Shown here: positions 7,591-15,242 of the stretch, piece after piece | How the letters are laid out: the number at the start of each line of letters is the position of its first letter | Position numbering within the stretch: position 1 is the first letter of the stretch | Origin: Croceimicrobium sp965279135 | GTDB taxonomy: Bacteria; Bacteroidota; Bacteroidia; Flavobacteriales; Schleiferiaceae | DNA: 64,000 nt | Direction: 5' to 3' | Assembly (NCBI GenBank): GCA_965279135.1 | Contig: OZ257133.1 | Location: 868,001-932,000 of the forward strand | Notes under the pieces: model-generated | Seen by the model: only the letters and a program-made list of their open reading frames with translations | Database searches by the model: none | Told to the model about the DNA's origin: nothing | Position numbers and translations under genes: made by a program

Positions 7591-8670
7591 TTATTTTTTC
7601 AGAAATGGTGGTTTCGTAACCCGCGCTTTCAGTTTCTTGTTACGCACTTCTATAAACACCTCAGTATCCGCAGCATTGTAGGGCTTGTTAAGGTAACCTA
7701 AACCTACTGCCTGATCTAAACTAGGTGATTGGGTTCCGGAGGTTACCTCGCCGATCGCTTCACCTTCTGCATTTAGAATTCGATAACCTTTACGCGGAAT
7801 CCCACGATCGAGCATCACAAAGCCAGTTAAGCGACGGTTTATACCTGCTTCTTTTTGCGCTTTAAGGTTTTCGGAATTGATGAATTCCTTGGTGAATTTG
7901 GTGATCCAACCCAATCCTGCTTCAAGCGGTGAAGTATGGTCGTCGATGTCATTTCCATACAGGCAAAAACCCATTTCTATGCGCAGGGTATCTCTGGCAC
8001 CCAAGCCAATCGGCTTTATTTCCTGATCAGCCCCAGCCTCAATTATGGCTCCCCAAACTTTGATGGCATCTTCATTCTTCACATAGATTTCAAAGCCTCC
8101 TGCTCCCGTGTACCCAGTTGCAGAAAGGATCGCCTCAGCACCTGCAATACTTCCTTGCTCGAAAGTATAATAGGTCATATTGGCCAGGTCAGTCGAAGTT
8201 AAAGAGGACAAGGCTTCAGTAGCTAAGGGTCCTTGTACAGCAAAAAGAGACCAATCATCACTTTGATTATCCAGAGTCACGCCTTCAGGACGATGGCTGT
8301 CTAACCATGCATAATCCTTTTCAGTGTTAGAGGCATTAACCACTAACAGGTACTCATTTTCAGCCAGGCAATAAACCAATAAGTCATCAACAATTCCCCC
8401 TTGGTCATTGGGCATACAGCTGTACTGGATCTTACCCGGACTGAGCTTGGAAACATCATTCGAAGTAGTCTTTTGCAGGAATTCAAGAGCGCCATCGCCG
8501 CTCACAAAGAATTCACCCATGTGGCTTACATCAAATACGCCAACCTTATTGCGCACGTGTAGGTGCTCTACTTTAAGGCCTTCGTATTGCACAGGCATGT
8601 GAAAACCGGCAAAATCTACCATTTTACCGCCCAGGTCTTGATGTACCTGATCGAGAATTAACTTTTTCAT
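7591..8670 (-). CDS. gcvT: Glycine cleavage system aminomethyltransferase (T protein)
   Basis: The 359-aa protein has the full T-protein length and opening (LGGKMVDFAGFHMPVQYEG). It also shows the conserved VGVFDVSHMGEF segment, the TGYTGAGGFEIY segment, GLGARDTLRIEMGFCLYGND, and the C-terminal beta-barrel domain ending in KPPF. It takes the methylene group from the aminomethyl-lipoyl H protein to tetrahydrofolate, releasing ammonia. The other glycine cleavage genes are not in the window. It is the last gene of a minus-strand cluster, 21 nt after the miaE-like gene, and ends at a shared terminator. Identification is secure. Confidence 0.96.
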   Translation of the reverse strand: MKKLILDQVHQDLGGKMVDFAGFHMPVQYEGLKVEHLHVRNKVGVFDVSHMGEFFVSGDGALEFLQKTTSNDVSKLSPGKIQYSCMPNDQGGIVDDLLVYCLAENEYLLVVNASNTEKDYAWLDSHRPEGVTLDNQSDDWSLFAVQGPLATEALSSLTSTDLANMTYYTFEQGSIAGAEAILSATGYTGAGGFEIYVKNEDAIKVWGAIIEAGADQEIKPIGLGARDTLRIEMGFCLYGNDIDDHTSPLEAGLGWITKFTKEFINSENLKAQKEAGINRRLTGFVMLDRGIPRKGYRILNAEGEAIGEVTSGTQSPSLDQAVGLGYLNKPYNAADTEVFIEVRNKKLKARVTKPPFLKK

Positions 8671-8691
8671 TGAGAGGTTTTAAGAGGTGTT

Positions 8692-9279
8692 TTATCCGTG
8701 AATATGTTCCTTGGTGCCGAAGTCTTTCATTACTTCCGCTTCAAAGTTCAGGAGTTCATCCCACATTTGATCTACTTTTTCGCGATCGCCAAAATCCCGA
8801 GCAAATTTGAGGAACATGGTGTAGTGATTGGCTTCGCTCACCATCAATTTACGATAGAAGTCTGCCAGTTCTTGATCTTCAATATTATCGGAGAGAACCT
8901 TGAAACGTTCGCAACTGCGCGCTTCAATAAGGGCTGCGATAAGCAGGCGATGTACCAAACGCAAATCACGATCTCCCGTTTTGGGGAAGAATTTATTGAT
9001 ACGTGCTACATACTCATCTTTTCTCTCGCGTCCCAGACTCAATCCTCGTTCCCGAATGCGTTTATGGACCATTTCAAAATGGCTCATTTCTTCTCTGGCT
9101 AAAGCCGCCATGGCATCAACCAGATCGCTGTGTTCAGGGTAGGTTACTAAAAGGGAAATAGCCGTAGAAGCAGCTTTCTGTTCGCAAAAAGCATGATCGG
9201 TAAGAATCTCTTCGATATTCTTCTCTGCTATGTTAGCCCAACGCGGATCGGTAGGCAATTTTAATCTCAGTACACTCAT
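8692..9279 (-). CDS. miaE: tRNA 2-methylthio-N6-isopentenyladenosine hydroxylase (MiaE-like diiron protein)
   Basis: This 195-aa all-helical protein carries the diiron ligands of MiaE: HAFCEQKAAS near residue 30, AREEMSHFEMVH near residues 82-93, a central RSCERF helix, and SEANHYTMF near residue 150. MiaE hydroxylates the isopentenyl group of ms2i6A37 in tRNA using O2. The length fits the family. The ATG overlaps the stop of the upstream SulP gene by 4 nt (ATGA), and gcvT follows at 21 nt, so it sits within one transcript although the neighbours are functionally unrelated. Confidence 0.88.
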   Translation of the reverse strand: MSVLRLKLPTDPRWANIAEKNIEEILTDHAFCEQKAASTAISLLVTYPEHSDLVDAMAALAREEMSHFEMVHKRIRERGLSLGRERKDEYVARINKFFPKTGDRDLRLVHRLLIAALIEARSCERFKVLSDNIEDQELADFYRKLMVSEANHYTMFLKFARDFGDREKVDQMWDELLNFEAEVMKDFGTKEHIHG

Positions 9280-11450
9280 GTGTTTAGAACTTCCGTCAAC
9301 TGTTCGGCGAAATTAACCATTTGCTTGGTCTCACTTATAGTTGCAAGTCTTTCTTTATCAAAGATTAGTAGAGCCTGACCATTGCACTCGATATGATATT
9401 GTTTTTGGCCTTCCAGGAAGCTTATCAGTTTTGAATTGAAGAAAGCCCTGATTTGCCTTTCATCTTCTCCCTTAAGCTTAAACCTTTGAGAGAAATCAGG
9501 ATGTAATTCAAAGCTGATATCCTTGAAACCTGCAAGGTTTACCACTCGATCAAGCAAGCGTTCTCTATCTAAAACAAAAGCTGCAGTTTCTTTTGACAAA
9601 GGCACATAAACCATGCTGGCAAAGCGAATGGTATTGCCATAAAAGTCATTGTCTTCAAAATGGACATCTGCCCACATCCAGCGCTTGGAGGAGCATTGAA
9701 TACGATTTCTAAGCAGCAAAATGTATTTCCCTTTAAAATATTCAAAGTCTTTAAAAAGGCCTCCGCCGCTCTCTTCGCGATAGTCGAATTTGAAACCTTG
9801 TTCAGAGGAATAGAGTCTTAAGAATTTCTGTCTCCGCGTGAGTTTGCCTTTTTGAGCACTACCATTTTCACGGGGTTTTCGATTGCTTAATGGATGACTG
9901 GAAACAGGGTTTAAATCATCTAAGCCAATTAACTCAATGGAGCCGCCCGCTGATTCAAAACGCTTCCGGTACTGCTGAAGATGATCCAGCACCGAATGAT
10001 CTACATAATGAGCCAGGCTGAAATCGAGAATCAGCTCTGAATCAGGTTCGATCGTGTCAATTTGATTTTTAAGGCGGATAAAGTTCAAGAAATTAGACAT
10101 CGTTTTTACGCTGATATGATATTTACGATGTTGCTCCTCGAATAATAAGACATTGGGCCTTAGTAAACTACGGATAAAGTAAGAGCCTCTTCCTAAGGTG
10201 AAAAGCTGGTAGATCAAAGTGATGAGCATCCCGCTGAGAATGCCAATGATGAGGTTAGTCGCTAAAGTGATTAGGTAGGTAAAGACAAAGAGGAGAAGTT
10301 CATCTCGACCTAGATCGGCCATTGCCCTAAATTGTGAAGGAGCAGTTAGCTTGTACCCTGTATGCACTAAAATTGCGGCAAGCACGGCCAAAGGAATATG
10401 TTCTAATTGACTGGCAAAGAGTCCTAAAAACAGGGCAAGAAACAATCCATGGAATAGATTACTATAAGCATTGGTCGCTCCATTATTCAGGTTTACAGAG
10501 GATCTGGCAATTACCGCTACCACATTAAGTCCTCCCACCAGGCTTGAAAAGATGGTAGCAATACCCAGGGCTCTCAAATCCTTATTGGTATTTGAGCGTC
10601 TTTGCAGAGGATCCAATTTATCGATGGCCTTGATACTCAGTAGGGATTCTACCGCTGCAATAAAGGCCAGGGATAAGCTGATGGTCCAAAAACTTCCCGA
10701 TAACCAGGCATCGAATGAAGGAAAGACAAAAGCTCCTTCAATATCTTTTGGTAGACTAATCATGTAATCAGGAGATATCTGAGGACAGTTAGGAAATAGC
10801 TTTGCCAGATAGGAATAAGCGATTCCCAGGGCCAATACCCACATTGGGGCGGGAATCTTTTGAAAAGCCCAGAGTTTCAGGGTAGGAATTATGAAAAGCA
10901 GAATGAGGCTAATTATGCCTAATCCATAAACGGCAATAGGTGTTTCGCCCGTAAAGATCAGTTTGAGACTGTCGATTAATTCCCAAATCAAGGCGAAAGC
11001 CCCGGATGATTGCGGCTCAATACCTAAAAGGATATGCAATTGCCGACTGAGAATAATCAACCCGATGGCTGCCAGCATGCCTCGAATTGCTGCGGCTGGA
11101 AAGAGTTCAGAAAGCACTCCAAAACGGACCACTCCCATAAGCAGGATAATTATTCCGGAAGCGAATATGCAGCCCAGAAGCAATTGATAACCTTTAAAAG
11201 CATCGCCTGCTCCCAAAACCCCTATCGCATACAGACTAAGCACTACCAAACCATTCCCTGGACCGGCTATTATCAGTCGCGAACTACCAAAGAGAAAGAA
11301 GAATATCCCCCCTGCTACGGTAGCGATAATCCCCGCCATGGGAGGGACACCACTAGCCATCGCCAAGCCAAAGCTTAAGGGAAGCGCTACCAGCGAAACT
11401 ACAAGGCCCGATTGCGCATTTTGAAGGATGTTTTCGGCTTTTCTAATCAT
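9276..11450 (-). CDS. SulP-family inorganic anion transporter with STAS and an extra C-terminal domain
   Basis: The 724-aa protein has the SulP membrane domain in residues 1-425 (opening GLVVSLVALPLSFGLAMASGVPP, many TM helices). A STAS-like domain follows (about 440-530, strand ILDFSLAHYVDHSVLDHLQQY), then a 190-residue soluble tail rich in aromatic and charged residues that is not part of canonical SulP proteins. SulP transporters move sulfate, bicarbonate or other anions. The gene overlaps the upstream universal stress protein gene by one base and the downstream miaE-like gene by four. Substrate cannot be chosen between sulfate and bicarbonate; the stress-protein neighbour hints at pH or carbon status control. 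Confidence 0.85.
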   Translation of the reverse strand: MIRKAENILQNAQSGLVVSLVALPLSFGLAMASGVPPMAGIIATVAGGIFFFLFGSSRLIIAGPGNGLVVLSLYAIGVLGAGDAFKGYQLLLGCIFASGIIILLMGVVRFGVLSELFPAAAIRGMLAAIGLIILSRQLHILLGIEPQSSGAFALIWELIDSLKLIFTGETPIAVYGLGIISLILLFIIPTLKLWAFQKIPAPMWVLALGIAYSYLAKLFPNCPQISPDYMISLPKDIEGAFVFPSFDAWLSGSFWTISLSLAFIAAVESLLSIKAIDKLDPLQRRSNTNKDLRALGIATIFSSLVGGLNVVAVIARSSVNLNNGATNAYSNLFHGLFLALFLGLFASQLEHIPLAVLAAILVHTGYKLTAPSQFRAMADLGRDELLLFVFTYLITLATNLIIGILSGMLITLIYQLFTLGRGSYFIRSLLRPNVLLFEEQHRKYHISVKTMSNFLNFIRLKNQIDTIEPDSELILDFSLAHYVDHSVLDHLQQYRKRFESAGGSIELIGLDDLNPVSSHPLSNRKPRENGSAQKGKLTRRQKFLRLYSSEQGFKFDYREESGGGLFKDFEYFKGKYILLLRNRIQCSSKRWMWADVHFEDNDFYGNTIRFASMVYVPLSKETAAFVLDRERLLDRVVNLAGFKDISFELHPDFSQRFKLKGEDERQIRAFFNSKLISFLEGQKQYHIECNGQALLIFDKERLATISETKQMVNFAEQLTEVLNT

Positions 11451-12310
11451 TAGGATACAGATGATACGGCACTGCTGTGCACGATCAAGAGATCACTTGG
11501 TAGTTCTGATAAGATGTATTCCAAATCATGGGTAAACACACGATCCATAAAGCCCAGCTTGGTATCTGGAGAGTTGAGCACTAATAATTCTGCTCCACTG
11601 CTTTGGGTAAAATGACCGATGCTGTAGCCAGGTTTGCCAAAGATTACTTTTGTCTCGATTTCGATTTTGCCAGTCTCCTTTTGCGCTAATGAAAGTTTTA
11701 TCCGATGTTGCTCGCGTTGTTCAATGATATGTCGCCAACGATTGCAACGGGCTTGCTCTTCATCATCGGCCGCCCGACTGGTTTTCTTGTTTGGAGGAAT
11801 TTCTTCTACGATATGCACGGTTGAGCTGCTCAAAGCTTCAGCCACCGCTAAAGTTTTAGTGATAGTATCCTCTGTTTTAGGATGTTTTGCCCCGTTCACA
11901 ACTACCTGTCGATAGTCTTTAGGAAAGCGCATCGGCTTGGTGAGCAGCATGATACTGCAGTTCGAACGGCGCACTAATTGTCTGGCTACCGATCCCATGT
12001 AATAGCGTAATAAACCCTCCCTCGGCAGAGCACCGGCTAGTAACAGATCAGCATTCTGTTCCTCACAGACTTTGAGAATTACATTCGCTATGTCTCCTTT
12101 TTCCCAGATAAATCTGTGGCTAACAGAAAGGGGAGTGATCTTGCTTAATTCGGCCTCAATAGCCTCTTTTTGATTGCTCTTTCCATCGCTTACATGCACA
12201 AAACTGATCTCATCACCCAGCATTTCACAAAGGCGTGCCGCTTCCTTCACATTGGCTACCAGACTCGGACTGAGACCGATACCCATTACAATCTTTCCAA
12301 ATGGTTTCAA
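11450..12310 (-). CDS. Tandem universal stress protein (UspA family)
   Basis: The 286-aa protein contains two Usp domains. The first (about 1-140) begins KIVMGIGLSPS and contains LLLAGALPREGLLRYYMGSVARQLVRRSNCSIMLL, whose glycine-rich G-x2-G-x9-GS-like turn is the nucleotide-binding region. The second (about 145-280) is more divergent and ends LLIVHSS. Usp proteins paired with transporters often regulate them by binding ATP. Its stop shares a base with the ATG of the SulP gene, so the two are almost surely made together. It is the first gene of the minus-strand cluster. Confidence 0.82.
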   Translation of the reverse strand: MKPFGKIVMGIGLSPSLVANVKEAARLCEMLGDEISFVHVSDGKSNQKEAIEAELSKITPLSVSHRFIWEKGDIANVILKVCEEQNADLLLAGALPREGLLRYYMGSVARQLVRRSNCSIMLLTKPMRFPKDYRQVVVNGAKHPKTEDTITKTLAVAEALSSSTVHIVEEIPPNKKTSRAADDEEQARCNRWRHIIEQREQHRIKLSLAQKETGKIEIETKVIFGKPGYSIGHFTQSSGAELLVLNSPDTKLGFMDRVFTHDLEYILSELPSDLLIVHSSAVSSVS

Positions 12311-12896
12311 GTAGAGATTTTAAGGATTTGTATAAAGGTACGATTCCCTTAGAAGACCGAGTAGGGTTAATAATAGGATATTAAATACCCTGGCATTATT
12401 CTGCAGAAAAATTTGCGCTTTTAAGCTTGTGAGGAATGATTCTATACTTAAATTTGCAGCCCGAATTACAAAGCACTTTTGTGGTGTGTGTAGTTCAGAA
12501 ATAGAAACGTTTAGGTGTTGAGATAGGCACCTTATTGAATTATTGAAATTAAATCCTTTGATTGGGAAGAGAAGCCGAAAGGTACCTTCTGAATTGATAA
12601 GGTTATAATTATCTGGATTTTAAAGATTAAGATTTACCTTCTAGATGATTGTAAGGTTTATAACCTAATAAGATAGGTAGCTAGTCTATCTTGGCTTTGT
12701 CGAGATGGTCTGCTATACCTTAAGATGTTAGGATTTAAGTCCGTGGGATTAGAAGAGTAGTACTCTATTTTCTTTTTTTGGATTTAGAAATAAGCCAGAT
12801 GATAAGGATGAGATTCTCTTATCGTGTTTAGGATATTAAACTAAGGAGACGGTTTTAGTAATAAACTAACTTCCAATTGTTTTAGGTAATGAACCC
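12311..12896. other. Gene-free stretch upstream of the tRNAs
   Basis: No credible coding frame is present. The stretch is AT-rich and holds several weak hairpins. GATAG/CTATC and TCTTGGC/GTCGAGA (with wobble pairs) occur around 12672-12705; AGAGTAGTACTCT lies at 12754-12766 before a T-rich run; GATAAG/CTTATC spans about 12800-12822. Short phrases such as GGATATTAAA and AAGATGTTA recur. They resemble the layout of the degenerate tRNA copy that follows, and may be older, more decayed copies. Confidence 0.5.
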
Positions 12897-12955
12897 GATG
12901 AGATGTGTGAGTGGCTTATCTCGGCTAAGCCGAGATGTTAAACTGCCTTCTCATA
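12897..12955 (+). pseudogene. Degenerate tRNA-Ser-like copy
   Basis: GATGAGATGTGTGAGTGGCT matches the 5' acceptor and D-arm of the intact tRNA-Ser 77 nt downstream with two differences, and the preceding CCC also matches. The anticodon and variable arms are replaced by a 7-bp perfect hairpin (TCTCGGC-TAA-GCCGAGA, 12919-12935). A short TTAAACTGCC piece like the true anticodon 3' strand follows, then TCTCATA, which pairs with the GATGAGA start at 6 of 7 positions. The T-arm is missing, so it cannot be a working tRNA. Confidence 0.65.
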
Positions 12956-12973
12956 GTTTTTAAGATATTACCC

Positions 12974-13063
12974 GGTGAGATGGGTGAGTGGCTTAAACCA
13001 GTAGTTTGCTAAACTGCCGTACGGGCAACCGTACCGCGGGTTCGAATCCCGCTCTCACCGCCA
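12974..13063 (+). tRNA. tRNA-Ser (anticodon GCT), CCA encoded
   Basis: The acceptor stem GGTGAGA/TCTCACC, a D-arm, anticodon stem GTAGT/ACTGC with loop TTGCTAA (anticodon GCT), a long variable arm (about GTACGGGCAACCGTAC) typical of class II tRNA-Ser, the T-loop GGTTCGAATCC, discriminator G at 13060 and genomic CCA at 13061-13063 are all visible. It reads AGC and AGU codons. It abuts tRNA-Pro directly. Confidence 0.96.
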
Positions 13064-13138
13064 CGGGGCGTAGCGTAGCCCGGTCATCGCGCCTGCTTTG
13101 GGAGCAGGAGGTCGCAGGTTCGAATCCTGCCGCCCCGA
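13064..13138 (+). tRNA. tRNA-Pro (anticodon TGG)
   Basis: The acceptor stem CGGGGCG/CGCCCCG (13064-13070, 13131-13137), anticodon stem CCTGC/GCAGG with loop TTTGGGA (anticodon TGG), T-arm GCAGGTTCGAATCCTGC and discriminator A are visible. The gene begins at the base after the CCA of tRNA-Ser, so one transcript must be cut between them. No CCA is encoded here. Confidence 0.96.
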
Positions 13139-13140
13139 CG

Positions 13141-13176
13141 AAAAAACCCTGTCCATGAAATGGACGGGGTTTTTTT
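13141..13176 (+). terminator. Terminator of the tRNA unit
   Basis: AAAAAACCCTGTCCAT pairs with ATGGACGGGGTTTTTT around a 3-nt loop, with one wobble pair, beginning 2 nt after the tRNA-Pro discriminator region. A T-run of seven follows. This is a strong intrinsic terminator. Confidence 0.92.
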
Positions 13177-13258
13177 ATGCCCGCAGACCAAGCTCGCTTG
13201 AGTCTGCAAGGGCATAAAAAAGACCTGGCTCGCTTTGCGAGCGATAGGTTTTTTCGTC
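13171..13258. terminator. Two further stacked hairpins after the tRNA terminator
   Basis: Directly downstream, TATGCCC-GCAGAC...GTCTGC-AA-GGGCATA (about 13176-13217) forms a long hairpin flanked by T and A runs, so it would terminate transcripts arriving from the right. It is followed by AGACCT-GGCTCGC-TTT-GCGAGC-AGGTTTTTT (about 13220-13256), another terminator-like stem. Three hairpins in 120 nt suggest repeated duplication and drift of terminator sequence. Confidence 0.6.
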
Positions 13259-13600
13259 GTAGACCTTAAAGTGTCCGCGGCAACAGGATCACGAAGTAAT
13301 CCTGCCCTAGCTCAAGCTTACTTGCATACTGAAAGAAATAAAAAAGGCATAGCTGCGAAGCAGAGGCTTTTCCTCCTTCGCAAAGGCTCTGGAGGATAAA
13401 TTCGTCGTAAACTTCAATTTGTCCGCGGCAAAAGGATCACGAAGTAATCCTGTCCCAGCTCAAGCTTACTTGCCTACTGAAAGAAATAAAATAGACATAG
13501 CTGCGAAGCAGAGGCTTTTCATCCTTCGCAAAGGCTCTGGAGGATAAATTCGTCGTAAACTTCAAATTGTTAGCGGCAACAGGATCATGAATTATTCCCG
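13253..13600 (+). repeat. 148-bp tandem repeat, about 2.3 copies
   Basis: TTCGTCGTA occurs at 13253, 13401 and 13549, and the following (G)TCCGCGGCA-type block at 13273, 13421 and 13569, an exact 148-bp period. The units carry GGATCACGAAGTAATCCTG, AGCTCAAGCTTACTTGC and an internal CAGAGGCTTTT...GGCTCTGGAGGA inverted arrangement. The third copy decays after about 40 nt. There is no open frame through the repeat. The remaining 13601-13863 shows nothing I can name. Confidence 0.9.
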
Positions 13601-13863
13601 CCTCCTTTAAACCTGATTGCCAAAGGAAGTAAAAAAGGCAAAGCAGCCCAGCAGCTCAAGACTTTTTAGGCGTATCAGTGCATAATGCTTCGGTTCGCTC
13701 TTTCCAACAAGTATCATTATTCATCCATTGCAAAAGGATGCTACTTCAACCATCGCTCCTGATATAAGGAAACCTTAACTTATCCCAACCACTACAAATC
13801 CTAGCTTCGCTTTCCTTTGATCTTTTATCCGAATAGGTCTCCAGTAATGCTAAAGAAGCCATC

Positions 13864-14691
13864 ATGAGAAGAATATTTTCAATCCTCCTTGCTATTCTTA
13901 CGACCTTGAATATTTATGGTCAACAAACAATTTTCAGGCAACCATCATCCTATGTTGATTATTTTATAGGGAACGACTCATTACAGCTTGCTTCAATAAA
14001 TCATGATTCGTTTCGTGTCTATTTTAAAGAGAACTCTTACACAGCCTCTCATTTTGACAGAATTAAACAGGATTTAGATGAGGCATATGCCAGAATACTA
14101 TCGATTCTAGATACAGCAACCTATTCTAATGGTATTTATTTGATAGCTGTTGACAGTAAAGATGAAATGGAGGAGGTGATGGGATACAACATAAAGGGTG
14201 GTGCAGCAAAGGGCCATGACCTTGTGTTTTTTGTATTTAATGAGAATATAAGACCTCAGTTTAAACACGAAATTTTTCATCTAATATCATTCGAGACATG
14301 GGGCCCAACGAAATATCGCTTATTAGATGAAGGAGGGGCTACATATACTGACAATTTCTGTTTTTATGATAATCCTATGTATTCCATTAATGCGTTCTAT
14401 CTCCAGGAAAACAAGCTATTTACTCTTGAAGGCCTATTAAATGATTTTGACAATAAAGCGAAGCAGAATGATGTGATTGCTTACATCCAAAGCGCGGGAA
14501 TCTTTAAGTATCTCTACGAAAAGTATGGGGTTAGCAAAATGAAACTTCTTTGGACCCAGGGTTTTGAGAGTTTTCAGGATATTTATGGATTTTCCATAAA
14601 CCAATTGGAGGAAGATTGGCTGGCATTTATCAGTACCATACCAATTCCCAAGGGCTTCGATATTAGCAAGCTTGACGAAGGTTGCGGATAA
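13864..14691 (+). CDS. Secreted gluzincin-like metallopeptidase (peptidase MA-like)
   Basis: A 275-aa protein with a signal peptide (MRRIFSILLAILTTLNIYGQ). It has the zinc-binding helix HEIFH (His135, Glu136, His139) and a downstream DEGGATYTD with Glu156 in position to be the third ligand. This HExxH...E spacing is the gluzincin pattern seen in peptidase MA-like families. The substrate is unknown. Codon use and AT content are slightly different from the operons before it. The gene lies just after the repeat island and is followed by a small membrane protein 140 nt downstream, without clear coupling. Confidence 0.75.
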   Translation: MRRIFSILLAILTTLNIYGQQTIFRQPSSYVDYFIGNDSLQLASINHDSFRVYFKENSYTASHFDRIKQDLDEAYARILSILDTATYSNGIYLIAVDSKDEMEEVMGYNIKGGAAKGHDLVFFVFNENIRPQFKHEIFHLISFETWGPTKYRLLDEGGATYTDNFCFYDNPMYSINAFYLQENKLFTLEGLLNDFDNKAKQNDVIAYIQSAGIFKYLYEKYGVSKMKLLWTQGFESFQDIYGFSINQLEEDWLAFISTIPIPKGFDISKLDEGCG

Positions 14692-14831
14692 GCTGAACTG
14701 CTACCAACAATGGACATTTGTACTTACTTGCTCTTGCAATGCCTGCGAGTTTTGCAATTTGAACCGTAAAATCTATGTTAGGTACCATGATACGCAACTG
14801 CTTTTAGACATGGTATTAGAGTCTATCAAAC

Positions 14832-15086
14832 ATGAAAAAGACCATTTCAATCTCTATTACAATTCTTGTTCTGTTTGTGGTTCTAAGGGAACTACTAAGA
14901 CTTATAACAAGTGATTATGCAACTAGTGTTGTACCCGGATGGCATACACCGGTCTTTTCGCCTGCCTGGATACTGAATACCACGACATTGTCCATTTTAT
15001 TTTTGACAGGTATAGCTTTTGGTCTTTTCAGGCTCACAAATTACATGGTCGAAAGGATAATGAGATCTAAAAAGAAGGAAGAATAG
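14832..15086 (+). CDS. Small two-pass membrane protein
   Basis: The 84-aa product has an N-terminal hydrophobic segment (ISISITILVLFVVLRELLRL), a short polar stretch with PGWHTPVFSPAW, a second segment (TTLSILFLTGIAFGLFRL) and a lysine-rich end (RSKKKEE). No family is recognised. Another frame over 14672-14914 is open but lacks protein-like composition beyond its cysteines, so I prefer this one, which has a proper ATG and two membrane helices. Function unknown. Confidence 0.5.
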   Translation: MKKTISISITILVLFVVLRELLRLITSDYATSVVPGWHTPVFSPAWILNTTTLSILFLTGIAFGLFRLTNYMVERIMRSKKKEE

Positions 15087-15242
15087 CGACATAAAATCAT
15101 AGGTTATAGCTTTTGGAACGGATGATCCGGGATGAAACGTTATAACTCAAACCAATCCTTCGAGCCAACAAACTGAAAGGTTTTCATAGATTCACATACT
15201 GCATTTCAATCCTTAGTTTGCATTTAAAGACAGAGCCGAAAC

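Noticed and set aside
12600..13600. Genomic island attachment site next to the tRNAs
   Set aside because: No integrase and no direct repeat of a tRNA 3' end were seen; the repeats are tandem 148-bp units instead.
13253..13600. CRISPR array
   Set aside because: Only two to three long near-identical units without distinct spacers; period 148 bp is far from CRISPR unit size and there are no cas genes.
14672..14914. 80-codon cysteine-rich frame between the peptidase and the small membrane protein
   Set aside because: It begins inside the peptidase end and overlaps the better-supported 84-aa membrane protein; no signal or family.
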